DNA of 64,000 nt from Flammula alnicola (Eukaryota > Basidiomycota > Agaricomycetes > Agaricales > Strophariaceae). Position numbers and translations under genes: made by a program. Below, in pieces: positions 9,490 through 20,461 of the stretch (the first letter of the stretch is position 1; each line of letters opens with the position of its first letter). Location of the stretch: NCBI GenBank assembly GCA_015499995.1, contig JADNRV010000224.1, positions 1-64,000 on the forward strand, in the 5' to 3' direction. The notes beneath the pieces are model-generated. The model was not told where the DNA came from, searched no databases, and was given only the letters and a program-made list of their open reading frames with translations.

Positions 9490-10926
9490 TCGAGATCGCT
9501 CTGGGTGGACACAAGGCAAGTGGCAAGAGAAATGCCATCGTATGCGTGCGAGGCGGACAGCACCCGATTGGCACTGCCTGCGTCGCGGAAAGCTTTGTCG
9601 ATCTTGTGAACCAGGTCGACGAGTTTCGTGTCATGCGGCCTCGTATAGGGGCCGCTAAACGCGAGGAGGATCTGCTTGCGTGATGGGCCAGCAGTAGTGA
9701 AAGAGGGGTGCTTCTTCTGCCTCTTGGCAGCAGAAACCCGCTCATCGATGGCCGCCTGCATCGCAGGGACGCGCGGCGGAGGTGGATACCTACCAAGAGC
9801 ACTACGGCCCATGGCAGGATCTCGTTGCGACAGAGGGTTGGCCGCCGCAAGCTCAGCAAAAGTGCGCTTACGGGGACCGGCACTCCAAGGAACACCGGAT
9901 ATCCAACCCTGAGGTCGAGGGGGAATAGGAGGCGGAGGCCTCAAGTAGGAATCCGCCGGCCTCTTGCGAGGCTGGCGGGGAGCAGGAGGGCCCTGCTTCG
10001 GCGCAGCTGAAGGCTGCGACGAAGCTGGCCCCACCTTGCTCGTGGGGGCTCTACCCTTCCCTTTATCCTGACAAGGAGGGGGAGGGCATGAGGTGGTGTC
10101 GGTCTCCATGGCAGACAACTCTGCATCACTGGGATGGGGGTCGATCTGGGCGAATGGGACAGTGTTGGGCCTCATGACGGTGTCGTCTGGGCCTGAGATG
10201 GTCTCTCCGATGACATACCCCAGAGAGAGGGCTTCGTCTCCAACGACGGACGCGGTGATGTCGGTCCATCTGGTAGATTCAGCTGCAGCCACCAGAGAGG
10301 CGATCGCAGCAGCGAGATCAGTTGCAGGGCGAGCGAGGGCATCATCAGATGAACTCGGGTTTCCCCTCATCCATGCTGCAATAGCCCTCGCACTCCGGGA
10401 CATATCATCGATTGCAGATGTGAGCTCACCCTCCAGGGCGGGATCTGCTGTCGATTGAGAAGCAGGGGGAGGAGTCGCCTCATAATCGAGAACGACATCC
10501 TCATCTGTGAGGTAATGAGATGGATCCTGCTGAGGTGGCAGGCCCGACGGAGTAAAGACAGGAGTGCGTTCGCACTCACTGACTGGGGTTTTGTCCCGCT
10601 GTTGTTGAGGGACAGTAGATGAGTACATCTGCCTCTGAGGAGAGGGAGATGCAGGGGTAGAGGCCTCTGCCGCCGCCGAAGCAGACGACGAGCCAACTCC
10701 AGGAGTGCGCCGAGGTGCAAATCCAGACAATCTCTCTGATGCGCGAGATCCGCTGGGCGGATCGCCACCAGAACCGGGTTTGGGGGGCATAGTAGTGTAA
10801 TCTGTCGATTGGTAACTTAGCGCTCAAGAGCGCTCAACGAGGAGGAGCTGTGGGGGACGATGAAGCTGTTGCTGAGGTTGTTTCCCACGGTCGCACGAAG
10901 TGGTTACCAAATAAGGAGGAGATGGA

Positions 10927-11113
10927 TAATGTCTTTATTAAACCGCGCATTCCTCGTTATCTTGCATAGTTTCCTCTAGTCCTTAGTAGTCTTGTCATTG
11001 TAATGTCCGGACTTGTAACATTTAGACTACATTATAAGCTTTACTAAGTGCTAAAAATAGCTCAGGTAAGAAGAATAGTAGTCCATTCACAGCTAGCCGC
11101 TCGCGGTCTCTTC
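10927..11113 (+). repeat. Dispersed repeat R1, right part
   Basis: Starts with the right copy of the LINE target duplication and matches 46,580-46,760 closely (TAGTCTTGTCATTGTAATGT, GTGCTAAAAATAGCTCAGGT). Similarity stops at CTCTTCAC, where a different retroelement tail begins. No gene seen. Confidence 0.7.
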
Positions 11114-11590
11114 ACCGTAGGGGTTAGCCCTGGGCCGTTGCAGACACTCCGGGGGGTATCTCCGCAAGGTGGCCCCTTGGACTGAGCATACCAATAGGGA
11201 AGGTAGCCTGAAATAACTCCATGCTGAGACTTGTCTGTCAGATCAGTTCTCGGACGCACAACATGGTTGGTTGCTGGCAAGACAGAGAGTGGGGACAGAT
11301 GGGGATCCGTGCCGATTGGCTTAAGCGAACCAGCTGCTCTGCAACGGGAAACCGAGTACTCGGGGCTCTATATGAACTCCCCGGGGAGACGCGAGCCGTA
11401 GCGGGCCAGGGCAGTCCCCTGCGACCTGGCTCGAGTAGAACACTAAATCCTCTGTCGGTTCACCTGGCTGATTAAGCCAGGTATTGAGTCTAAGTTGATT
11501 CCGGGTACTAGCGCAAGCTGGCGTCTGCCCCGCAAGGGCGCAAGATGGTAGGGCTTCCCTTTGGGGGGCCTTATAGCTCGTAAATTGTTG

Positions 11591-11626
<36 letters not shown>
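11114..11626 (+). mobile_element. 5'-truncated retroelement tail with 31-nt poly(A)
   Basis: Sequence absent from the R1 paralogue begins after CTCTTCAC and ends TTGTTGATTTT followed by about 31 A (11,596-11,626). The last bases resemble the end of the other LINEs (ACTGTTGATTT then A), but the rest of the 0.5-kb tail does not match their 3' UTR, so it probably belongs to another LINE or SINE family. No ORF2 motif is present. No clear target duplication was found. Confidence 0.55.
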
Positions 11627-11630
<4 letters not shown>

Positions 11631-11631
11631 A

Positions 11632-11705
11632 TGACCAGACCTGGGTTTGAACCAAGGACCTTCCCACAAACTAGGTGGACGCTCTAACCACTGAGCTATC
11701 TGGTC
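11632..11705 (-). tRNA. tRNA-Thr(AGT)-like gene
   Basis: The minus strand folds as a full cloverleaf of 74 nt without intron. The acceptor GACCAGA pairs perfectly with TCTGGTC, the D arm is GCTC/GAGC around AGTGGTTA, the anticodon stem TCCAC/GTGGG encloses CTAGTTT, and the T arm CTTGG/CCAGG encloses TTCAAAC. The anticodon is AGT (Thr). Oddities are a T at position 37, where a purine is usual, and an acceptor unlike common Thr tRNAs, so it may be a tRNA-derived copy. The retroelement poly(A) ends 5 bp past its 3' end, so on the tRNA strand a T-run follows that could act as a Pol III terminator. Confidence 0.7.
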
Positions 11706-13300
11706 TTAGTTATACTAGAGTTGGATATGATAGTTATACCCAAGGATGGACATGGTACCACAATGCATAGTGTCACTTAGCCTGCACTGTGACCGCTGAG
11801 AGACCCGCTACGCGCTCAGCGACCTAAACAACACACACAACTGCGGAGCGAGATCCTAACTAGGTCGAGCGACGCTCTACTAGCTTCAGAAATATGTAGT
11901 GTGCTGTACTCCACAGTGTTTGTTTTATTTAGCTAGCTGACTTGTAGACAGCGCCTCGCGGTTCGTTTTAAAGTGGGTATGAGGGATTATTCAAACACAT
12001 GTTTTATTGTAGTTTCAAGCCTCGTTTTATCACAGGGATGAACAGTTTTATTGATTTTATGGTTTTTATTTGAGAGGAACTCTCTAGGACGCTGCTAGCT
12101 CGAATTTCGAAGCCACTAGCTGCTCTGAAGCTTTTGGGAACTGGTCTGAAACTAAGGCCGCACTGTGCGCTACCTTCTGAACGATCTGCTAGCCCACTGT
12201 GGACTCTGTTTCTGACTCTCTAGGCGCTCTCTTGGCCTCTAAGCACACTCTGGCTTCTAAATTCTTGGACCTTGTCCTCAAGAACTTTCTCTTTATTTAA
12301 CTAAGCCTTCTCTGGCTTCAAACGAACTCTATGAAGTCAAACTGATCCTTTATTCGTCTTCTTTCTTACTAGACACTGCGTCTTAGCTCGAAATAAAACA
12401 GGGAAGAGATTGCTTAAGGTAACTAGCTACAGAGGTACATCTTTTATACTACAGCTATGTGTGGTTCTAGTATGCAAATAAAATAGAGTAAAACATTCTT
12501 ATCTTGTGTAAATAATGCCTGCAGGCAATGGGTATAGGGTTGAGTATTCCAGGTGACCAGATAGCAGTCAAGGATTTGGAAATTCATCCCATTTCAGTGC
12601 GCTAAGACGCTCCTGACTTCCGCGTACCATGCGCATCATGCGCGCGTCTCGGCTAGCGGTGCCACTTTATTCCGGATCTGCGGCCATCATTGATGCCAGT
12701 TCCTTCTTTCCTTTCTCGTCCTATTACCACTTTTGGTAGTTCCCCGGGTAGAGGGTAGAGTGTGTGTCTAACTAACGCGTCTGCGTCCCGTGCATCTCCT
12801 AGTAAGTCACAAGATATGCTCATTAGTAGTCGTGCGTTTTGACCGCATGCTAACTAGCTGCATCTTGTACTCCTAGCTGTAGTATTTTATAGCTAGCTTT
12901 TCAGCAATACATTGATTGTACTGAATTCGCCGCGCACTATTTCCAAAGCATTCAGAAGTCTTTTAATTTATTCCCCATGGTGCATTTATGCCTCGCTAGT
13001 CGTTTATGACTTATGCGTTCTATGTTTCACTGTTTTCTAACTTTTAACTGTCTCCCGACTTATCATATGGACTCAGCTAGCTCTGAATCACATCTGATTA
13101 CCATTGTCACAGGTTATATGACAGCTAGTAGTCGCATAGCTAGGCCTTAGACTACTAACTTGGGTGCGTTATAGTCTCTCTGTCTTGGTAATATTCCATA
13201 GGTAAAAGATGAGATATTGCAAAATTCATGCGGGGCCGGTTTGCGGCCCTATCACCGCATTAGGTGAATACCAGGGGGTCCTAACCATAATCAAGTAGTG
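11706..13300. other. Non-coding repeat-derived stretch, possibly LTR-like
   Basis: No convincing gene on either strand. The stretch is rich in CTAG-containing words. About 150 bp around 12,420-12,600 match 47,755-47,945 in opposite orientation (shared words include ATGCAAATAAAATA and GCCTGCAGGCAATG), showing that it is repeat-derived. It may include the decayed 5' part of the hAT element that follows. Confidence 0.5.
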
Positions 13301-14227
13301 TGACAGGTCACTACTTAACAAATTTCGATGACAACAGATCTCTGGACCGACACAAACCTCACTCTGTTCATGGCCACAACCTCTCATTGGATACAAACTG
13401 AGGTGACATCCATGCCTCAAGGGCCCTGGTATACCTTAAAGCTCTGATCAGACTTGATCAGTTTCCACTGAGTCCCAGGACATCATTCAGGAGACCACTT
13501 GGCTCATGCCTTCCTTTATGTCCTTGACCGAATTAGTATCACAGACAAAGTGAGTTGTCAATACCTTCCTTTTCGTCATCTAGTCATGTTTTCTCATTTT
13601 CTCGTAGCTTGGTTGGATAACTATGGACAATGCCTCCAATAATGAGACATTTGTTACTGAGCTGGAGAAGTTGCTTTCTCGTCATGGGCTTTGCTTCAAT
13701 GCAGTCAAGAATCGTATCAGGTACAAGCTTTGTCCTTGCGATGCCAGCATTTCTCGCAGCTGATCAAGACTTACCTCAAAGGGAAAGATCTTCAATTACT
13801 CTGTGACGTCGATGTTCGATGGAGGTCGACTTACCTTATGATCAAGTGTGCATTGGAGCTCAAAAATGTATGATATTCCTCTTTCTGTTCTGTAAGTCAT
13901 TGATGTCTTATTCTGCTAAACAGCCATTGGATGCCATAACCCAGACAGAGGAGTTTGATGAGCTGAGAAAGTATCGCTTGAGCGACTCAGAGTGGGATGC
14001 TCTTGTGACCGCCCGGAACATCCTGGAGGTAAGCTAGTTTAAGACTCAAATATGTTGTGTTGCTCATTTGTGGCATTTTATGTAAGGTACCCTTCGATTT
14101 TCAGCAAAAGTTCTCTGCTGAGAAGACCCCTACATTATGCGACACAATTCCGCACTTTGAGGCCATGATTCAAGTTTGGAAAGAAATGCAGGACAAATTG
14201 GGTGCCAGTGAGAAATATGTAATTCTG

Positions 14228-14955
14228 TCCGGGCATCGGACAGTAGATTCGTTCACCACCTGATCAGGGGGAACAAAGGCCAGATCGATCACCATGCTTC
14301 GCTTGGTGCGATCTCTCAGAATGTGTGTGGGCCCAGGGTTGCCAAAAGCAGCAAGCTCGAGTCCAAGGATAGCCGCAGATTGCTGCAGTGATAGGGCACA
14401 GCCCTCCTGAGCAGAACCAGGGTCCCAATCTGGAGAGTGTGCATTAAAATCTCCCATCATCAAATGACAGCGAGGAAGATCTCGATCATGATCATGAAGC
14501 CAGTTAATAGCCCTATGATCGGAATCTGAATACACATTCAGAAGATAAAAGGAGCTCTCACCCGATGAGAGCGAGAGAACCATGATGTCAGGATGATCAA
14601 TTATATCCCTTCGTTGAGCCGGGCGATACCGGGCCAGCCTAGTTGAAACATAGGTCATGACCCGGGGTCGCTCGTCAGGAGTGGTGGGGCGCACCATGGC
14701 CAGCCAGTCTGGGTGGTTGGGCACACCGACTACATCTTCACCCTTTTTGCTCTTTGCAGATGGGGCGGTTCTTATGTGCCTCCAGGGAGGCTCTTGGATG
14801 AATAACACATCATATATATTTGTGCAAGTGCTAAGTATTACATCGAGGGACAACCCGTCCCTCGCCACGTTCCAACTCAAAACCTGTATCTCATCAAGCG
14901 GTTGTGCCTGCATTAAGCTACGTTCTGTGAGTGGAGTGCACGATGTTGATTCCAA
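14228..14955 (-). pseudogene. LINE ORF2 N-terminal fragment (endonuclease)
   Basis: Open from MESTSCTPLTERSL through most of the APE-like endonuclease (VLSWNVARDG, FIQEPPW, MGDFNAHSPDWDP, VIDLAFV), then runs into hAT sequence after ESTVRCPD. The final catalytic SDH motif and all later domains are absent. Confidence 0.85.
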
Positions 14956-16803
14956 TAATCATGTACCTGGGCATATTTGGCATCGATCCATTCACGATCA
15001 AACTGGTTGTTCCAGAAATGACATTTCCTGTCATAGGGTTTATGCACGCCCTTGCAGTTAGGGCAGTGCAGGGCATGAGGGCAGTCCACCCCACCAGGAG
15101 TAGGTGGGATAGGTGGAGTTGCCTTGGGATTTCCCTTGCAACACGAGGCAGCGATACAATGTACCGCCTCCTCGTGTGGCCTGGCGCAATGAGTGCAGCG
15201 GGGCTGGGGAGCCCTGCACATGTTAGACGGGTGACCCCACTTCCAGCACCTAGTGCAGAGAGGGACACCAGGGTTGGCGCGTGCCGCGAGAATGCGGTAG
15301 GCCTTGCCACGGAACATGAAGGTCTTGTTGATAAGAGCCTTCACTCGGGATCCGGACTGAGAATCCCAAATATTGATGAACGCCACACAAGTGGTGCTCT
15401 TCGGGGAGTTGCGCTTAATCCAAGGCTTGGATTTGAAAGGCGCAAAGATGGAAAGTGGAGAGGCAAGGATTGCCATCTTCACTTCGGCCCTTGTGGTAAG
15501 GGTCTTACTGGCGAAATCACCATAAGCAGGTAGGTCGAGTACCCGAAGGTACAAAGTGGAAGCTGGGAGGCTGACCGCCATCTTGACGGTGTCAGACTCT
15601 GGGAGGATTCTATGCACCCACCCTCAAGCGATCTCGAGATCGCCTTGGGTGGACACAAGGGCTGTGGCAAGAGAAATGCCATCATAAGCGTGCGAGGCAG
15701 ACAGCACCTGATTGGCGCTGCCCACATCGCGGAAAGCTTTGTCGATCTTGTGGACCAGGTCGACAAATTTCATGTCATGCAGCTTCGTGTAGGGGCCACT
15801 GAACGCGAGGAGGATCTGCTTGCAAGAGGGGCCAGCAGTGGTAAAAGAGGGGTGCCTCTTCTGCCTTTTGGCAGTGGAAGCCCACTCATCGATGGCTGCC
15901 TGCATGGTAGCCATGCATGGCGGAGGTGGATACCTACCAAGGGCACTAGGGCCCGAGGCAGGATCTCATTGCAACAAAGGGTTGGCCGCCGCAAGCTCAG
16001 CAAATGTGCGCTTACAGGGACCGGCACTCCAGGGAACACCGGCTTTCCAACCCTGAGGTCGAGGAGGAACAGGAGGTGGAGGCCTCAAGTAAGAGTCCAC
16101 TGGCCTCTTACGAGACTGGTGGGGGGGAGGAGGGGCCTGCTTCGGCGCAGCCGAAGGCTGCAACGAAGCTGGCCCCACCTTGCTCGTGGGGGCTCTACCC
16201 TTCCCTTTATCTGGACGAGGAGGAGGAGGGTGCGAGGTGGTGTCAGTCTCCATGGCAGACGACTCCGCATCACTAGAATGAGGGTCAATCTGGGCAAAGG
16301 GGACAGTGTTGGGCTGCATGATGGTGTCATCCAGCAGTGAGATGGTTTCCCTGATGAGGTACCCCAAGGAAAGGTCGTTGTCGCCAATGGTGGATGCGAT
16401 GACTTCGGTCCACCCGGTAGATTCTGCTGCAGATACCAGCGAGGCATGTGCAGCAGCGAGGTCGGTAGCAGGGTGGTTAGGGGCCTTGTCAGATGAATCA
16501 GGGTTTCCCCTCATCCATGCCACAATGGCCCTAGCGCTCCAGGTGATGTCGTCAATGGCAAGAGAGAGATCCCCTTCCAGGGCAAGCTCTGTCATCGATT
16601 GAGATGAAGGGGGAGGAGTCTCCTCATAATCGAGAATGACATCCTCATCCCTGAGGTAGTGAGATGGGTCCTGCTGAGGTGGCAGGCCAGATGGGGTAAA
16701 GACAGGAGTGCGTTCATGCTCACTGACTGGAGTTCTCTCCCTCTGTTGCTGAGGGACAGTAGATGAGTACATCTGCCTTTGGGGAGAGGGAGACGCAGGG
16801 GTA
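14913..16803 (-). pseudogene. LINE ORF1, degraded
   Basis: Collinear with ORF1 of copy A but split into frames at 16,803-15,966, 15,914-15,624 and 15,617-14,913. Stops include one at the junction where copy A has IARGWVHRILP. The CCHC region is present (CTRCWKWGHPSNMCRAPQPRC). It carries the undivided target of M1 copy 1 and so serves as the empty-site reference. Confidence 0.8.
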
Positions 16804-17736
16804 TATCTCGAGCGCACTGAGATTGTTCCTGCATAGGTGATTGCAATGAGTAAGTGACTACTTTATGACTTGTCTAGACAGCTAATGACTCCATTTTTCA
16901 AAATCGTAGTTCTCAATCCCACAATCAAGCTACAATTTTATTCAAAGTATGCTCCACATAAGCTTCAATGGGCCAAAGATTTATTACGCTACACGGTAAG
17001 CCTCGAAGAATACCACATCTATCAAACTGACTTCTCGAGCAGTTACAACCCTATCATGAAAAACACCTGGGCGCCGACGCTGGGCTCAACAGTTCTACGA
17101 ACTAGACACAGCCACCTACCAACGCCCCTTTTCAATCTAGTGTAAACAACAACCATCATACCATGCTACCACACTATACACCTTCACGGTCATGCTCAGG
17201 TGACAGTTCCACAGTGCCACATGTTCGTTTGGGTGTTTGTAATCGCACCGCTGCTGACATTCTTGGTATTTCGAGCGACGCAAGCACAGGCGCTCACCGC
17301 AGCCTCGATAACGAAATTGAAGCTTATCTTCTAGACCCTCAGGTTGGTCCACACAGCATCACCTATTGGCAGGTATGTCTACAATGTTGATGATCATGCC
17401 ACACTCTCACTAACTTCCTCATGCAGGAAAACCAGCAGTGCTATCTGACATTTTTCTTGGCTGCTCTAGATTATCTACCTATCCAGGGCTCTTCAGTGCC
17501 ATGTGAACACATTTTCTCTTCTGCAAAAGAGACAATGCAAGACCGAAGAAATCATATTCACGACACCTTGATGGAGGAGCTCCAAATGCTCAAGTTCTCT
17601 TTCAATAATGGTAATACAATTCTTGACTTTGGTACAGGTATGTGGATACAAGATATATTGGAGTTTCTAGAGAAGTCTATGGATGGCCCTGAATATGTTC
17701 CCGAGGATTGTTAAAACTGCCTGCACATGTCTCCAA

Positions 17737-17780
17737 GTTATCTTATCTTATCTTATCTTATCTTATCTTATCTCTTATCT
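17737..17780. repeat. Pentanucleotide microsatellite (TTATC)n
   Basis: Seven or so TTATC units with one imperfect unit, just downstream of the hAT C-terminus and before the Copia LTR. Confidence 0.9.
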
Positions 17781-17799
17781 GCACTTCCTCCTTTTCACT

Positions 17800-18085
17800 T
17801 GTTGTGCATTTGTAGATTAGATTCTTATCAAGTTCTAGATCATCTCCAGATCATCTCCAGATCCTTTCTAGATCCTTTCTATTTAGTATATAAAGTCTTT
17901 TGACATTTGCCAGAAGTCCTTAGTTACTCACTCTGGACTTCAGGCAAGTAGTTAGTATTTTGCCCAATACAATCAGTTACTCACTCTGGACTTCAGCTTA
18001 CTATAGCTCCTGTGTCCCTCACTTTGAGTTGCTCATATTAGGTGCACAGCTGCATCACACGTTCCCATGCTTGCCACCTTTAACA
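17800..18085 (+). mobile_element. Copia-type 5' LTR
   Basis: A 286-bp unit begins TGTTGTGCATTTG and ends CCACCTTTAACA, followed at once by a primer-binding site. A TATATAAAG promoter box lies near 17,888. Two copies of an 18-bp motif containing ACTCACTCTGGACTTCAG lie in the putative R/U5 part. The matching 3' LTR was not found downstream, as expected because the element's 3' part has been replaced by LINE sequence. Confidence 0.65.
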
Positions 18086-18098
18086 GGTTATGGGCCCC
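18086..18098 (+). other. Copia primer-binding site (half initiator-tRNA type)
   Basis: GGTTATGGGCCCC directly follows the LTR. GGTTATG is complementary to the anticodon-stem region of initiator tRNA-Met, the half-tRNA primer used by several Copia elements. Confidence 0.55.
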
Positions 18099-18468
18099 GC
18101 GCTCTAAGCGCTTCAAACAGGTGTTTTGCGAATGAAATCTATTAGTAGTTAGCTTTCATCAGGCATATTACCTCTCATTACTTGTAAACCCTTGCCAGGC
18201 CTGGCCTTATATTGCCGCTGCTAGTAAGGACGAGCTTGCACGCCATTAGGGCTGAGTTGCACTCGGAACAACCGCCTGGACTCCGAGTTACATACACTTT
18301 TATATAGTGTTGTCTAGAATACTCTAGTTTACACTTTCATTTCATTTCCGAGTTCGCTGCACCTACTGCGCACGGAACACCGTACAACTCATTTACATAT
18401 ATCCGGACACTATTCTGCATATCCCCACCAACTCGCGCTCCTCCGCTCTCCACGGATCCCTCGCAATC

Positions 18469-19065
18469 ATGTCTTCTTTACACATGCCCCAAATCACTAA
18501 ATTGAATGCTTTCAATTATAACACTTGGTCCGGTGATATGCAGGCCTGGCTCTGTGCAAATGGCATCTGGCGCATTGTAAACGGCACATCTACCAAGCCT
18601 ACACTCCCTGCAATGCCTACAGCAGAGGAGACGAAAGCATTTGATGACTGGACGCTTAAATCAGACAAAGCATCCAGAATGATGTATATGCTTGTAGAGG
18701 ATGATCAGAAGATCCACTTCAATGGAATTGAGGATGATCCGGTCAAGATCTGGACCGCTCTGCATGATATTCATCAGCAGAAGCATCCGGGTGCTCGCTT
18801 TAATGCCTATGACGACTTATTCCACCTGGAGAAAAGGCCATTGGCTCTGGTTGGGTGTTTAAAGTCAAACGCAATGCGGACAGTTCTATTGAGCGCTACA
18901 AGGCTTGCTTGGTCGCCAAGGGCTATAGTCAATGCCCTGGAGTCAATTATCACGAGGTCTTTGCTCCCACATTTCGTCCTGCAACTCTGCACATGATCTT
19001 TGCATTGGCTGCACTTGAGAACCTTGAACTGCGCTCTGTAGACATTTCAGCTGCTTTTACCAATG
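18469..19065 (+). pseudogene. Copia gag and reverse-transcriptase remnants, internally deleted
   Basis: From MSSLHMPQITKLNAFNYNTW to FHLEK (18,838) the frame matches the Copia Gag (UBN2-like) N-terminus. Without protease or integrase it jumps into the RT start (AIGSGWVFKVKRNADSS), with a frame change at the joint, and continues through LVAKGYSQCPGVNYHEVFAP to SVDISAAFTNG, the first catalytic Asp region. It then passes directly into LINE ORF2. About 100-130 nt of Copia RT beyond ERYKACL are collinear. It is a broken mosaic. Confidence 0.8.
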
Positions 19066-19913
19066 GTGAGATCTTTCATTTTGACAGGGCTCATTTTAGT
19101 TATAACCCTAGCATTAATTGCGGGTATGCACCCTACACCGGGGATTGAGCTAACTCTCTCAAGCCCAAGCCATTTTGGTGCTACTTGGGCTTTTATTTTG
19201 ACCGCAAGCTCACTTTCCATGAGCATGTGCATTACTACTCCACCAAGGGTTTTACATCAGTTGTATCGATGAAAATGCTTGGCTCCTTCACCAGGGGGCT
19301 TCTGCCTATGCAGAAGCGTCTCCTCTATTGCACGTGTGTGGTTCCTATATTCACTTATGGGTATCGCATGTGGTTTTTCAAAGGCGCCTGAAACAAGGGC
19401 CTCATCAAACAGCTTGTGCAAGTTCAGCGCAGGGCTGCTCTTTGGATTACGGGTGCATTCCATACTTCACCTTCAGGAGGGGGTGGAGGCCCTTGTGGGC
19501 CTCCTACCCAGTCCCATACTTCTTGAAAGATTGCGTGATCGTTCCACTGTGCGAGTCGCCACTCTTTCAGACTCTCATCTGATTCAGTCTTTTATGGCTG
19601 GGTCTTCACTTAAGCACGCAACCCCCCATCCCATGTTGGTTGAGCGTATGCCTGCAGCCCATTGCCGGAAGGTGGTGGGTGGCCTTATGGATAATGTAAA
19701 TTATTCCACTGTTCCTGTTGAGTCTACGGAGCCTTTTGCTCCTGAGGCTCGTCCGGGTTATCGACTTCTTGATCGGTATGCTGATCAGTTCAAGTGGCTT
19801 TCCAAGCCTCGCTTTAGCAGGTCTGAAGATCCTGAAGCAGCCTGGAAGCTTATCTTGGATGTGTCTCTCGAGTCTCTCGAAGATGATCCAGACGCTGCAT
19901 ATGCTGGTGTTGA

Positions 19914-20012
19914 CACTGGAGGCAAACAACGAGGCGGTTAATTTTGAACTGCCTATAGGTCGGTTGATGAGGCGGTTGAAACACAGTTGAAAGGCAGTTG
20001 ACTCACGGTTGA
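19914..20012 (+). repeat. Left terminal inverted repeat of the 15.9-kb element
   Basis: About 95 bp of imperfect match to the right end; the first 26 bp match exactly. It contains repeated GGTTGA words (GAGGCGGTT, GTCGGTTGATGAGGCGGTTG, CACGGTTGAC) that could be transposase-binding sites. Confidence 0.9.
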
Positions 20013-20461
20013 CCCATATGGCTGCGTGATCGACACCAAATTGCAGCCAAATTGGGATACAATCGACGTCAATTCCAGCTGTATTGGCACGTGACTAGAG
20101 ATCACGTTGGATGATCTTTCCCGATAACATCCGTACTTATCTTCAGACGTCTGATGAATTTGCTCGTTGTTTCTCCTCCACCATCATGGTCATTTGCACT
20201 TGCTCTGAGTGTATAAAATCCACTGTCACTGTCCATGGCACACAACAACCAGGCCGAGAAGTGTCTATAATAACATGGCGAGATCATGAAAGACAGAATC
20301 AACGACATGCATCACCTTCCAGCGCCCGCAAACAATATTCGTCACCATCATCATCACGACCGAGCTCAGCACCAAAGCCTTCCAAAGGATCAGACTCCTC
20401 TCCAAATGGTGTGTAATGAAAGTATTTTTATTGATCCTGGCTAATAAATAATTCAGAGATT
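20013..20461 (+). other. Leader region upstream of the Plavaka-like transposase
   Basis: No recognisable domain. Short open stretches occur (for example around 20,230-20,416, His- and Ser-rich) that could be an upstream exon of the transposase gene; no splice pair was convincing enough to call. Confidence 0.35.

Larger units (their letters stand above)
7519..10790 (-). pseudogene. LINE ORF1 (gag-like, CCHC knuckles), interrupted by a DNA transposon
   Basis: The N-terminal half (MPPKPGSGGDPPSGS...) runs from 10,790 to about 9,490. The C-terminal half runs from about 8,248 to 7,519, ending RRALHSQNVA. The insertion at 8,249-9,489 separates them. The duplicated 9 bp encode the same residues on both sides (SDLD), so removal of the insert plus one duplicate would leave the frame open. 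The C-terminal half has Cys-rich knuckles (CNRCWRWGHPSNVCRAPQPRC and a following CPNCKGAHKPYDRKCHFW) expected to bind nucleic acid. Uninterrupted length would be about 675 aa. As it stands this copy needs ORF1 from elsewhere. Confidence 0.88.
3086..10926 (-). mobile_element. Full-length Tad-like LINE, copy A
   Basis: A complete non-LTR retrotransposon on the minus strand. In element order it has a short 5' UTR, ORF1 (10,790 to 7,519), ORF2 (7,561 to 3,650, overlapping ORF1 by about 43 nt), a 3' UTR of about 0.5 kb and an A-rich tail of AAAAT-type repeats at 3,086-3,117. It is bounded by the 13-bp duplication TAATGTCTTTATT. A 1.24-kb DNA transposon sits in ORF1; without it the LINE would be about 6.6 kb. 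The EN-RT-RNase H order fits Tad1/I-type LINEs; Tad-like is an inference from domain order and host. Confidence 0.92.
14227..16810 (-). mobile_element. LINE copy D, fragment truncated at both ends
   Basis: Minus-strand LINE sequence of the copy A family covers most of ORF1 and the first ~240 codons of ORF2. It then stops abruptly at 14,227 in the endonuclease region, with no RT, 3' UTR or A-tail. The 5' side stops in the ORF1 N-terminus. hAT coding sequence lies on both sides. A 3'-truncated LINE is not what target-primed insertion normally gives; fragment capture during break repair or a later deletion is more likely. Confidence 0.85.
13300..17714 (+). pseudogene. hAT-family transposase pseudogene, split by LINE copy D
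   Basis: Exon-like pieces read as a hAT transposase: TTDLWTDTNLTLFMATTSHW near 13,330, LGWITMDNASNNETF near 13,620, LLCDVDVRWRSTYLMIKCAL near 13,800, then after the LINE insertion VLNPTIKLQFYSKYAPHKLQ near 16,910 and the C-terminal dimerisation block YLPIQGSSVPCEHIFSSAKE near 17,480. Introns with GT-AG ends are visible (for example GTGAGTTGTC...CTCGTAG). Damage includes a one-base frameshift near 13,478, a stop in place of Tyr (PA*VIAM, near 16,833) and the 2.6-kb LINE insertion. No N-terminal BED finger was found upstream. It cannot encode a working transposase. Confidence 0.85.

Noticed and set aside
17161..17390. 75- and 71-codon frames on both strands near 17.2 kb as separate genes
   Set aside because: The plus-strand sequence is part of the decayed hAT transposase; the other is its antisense.
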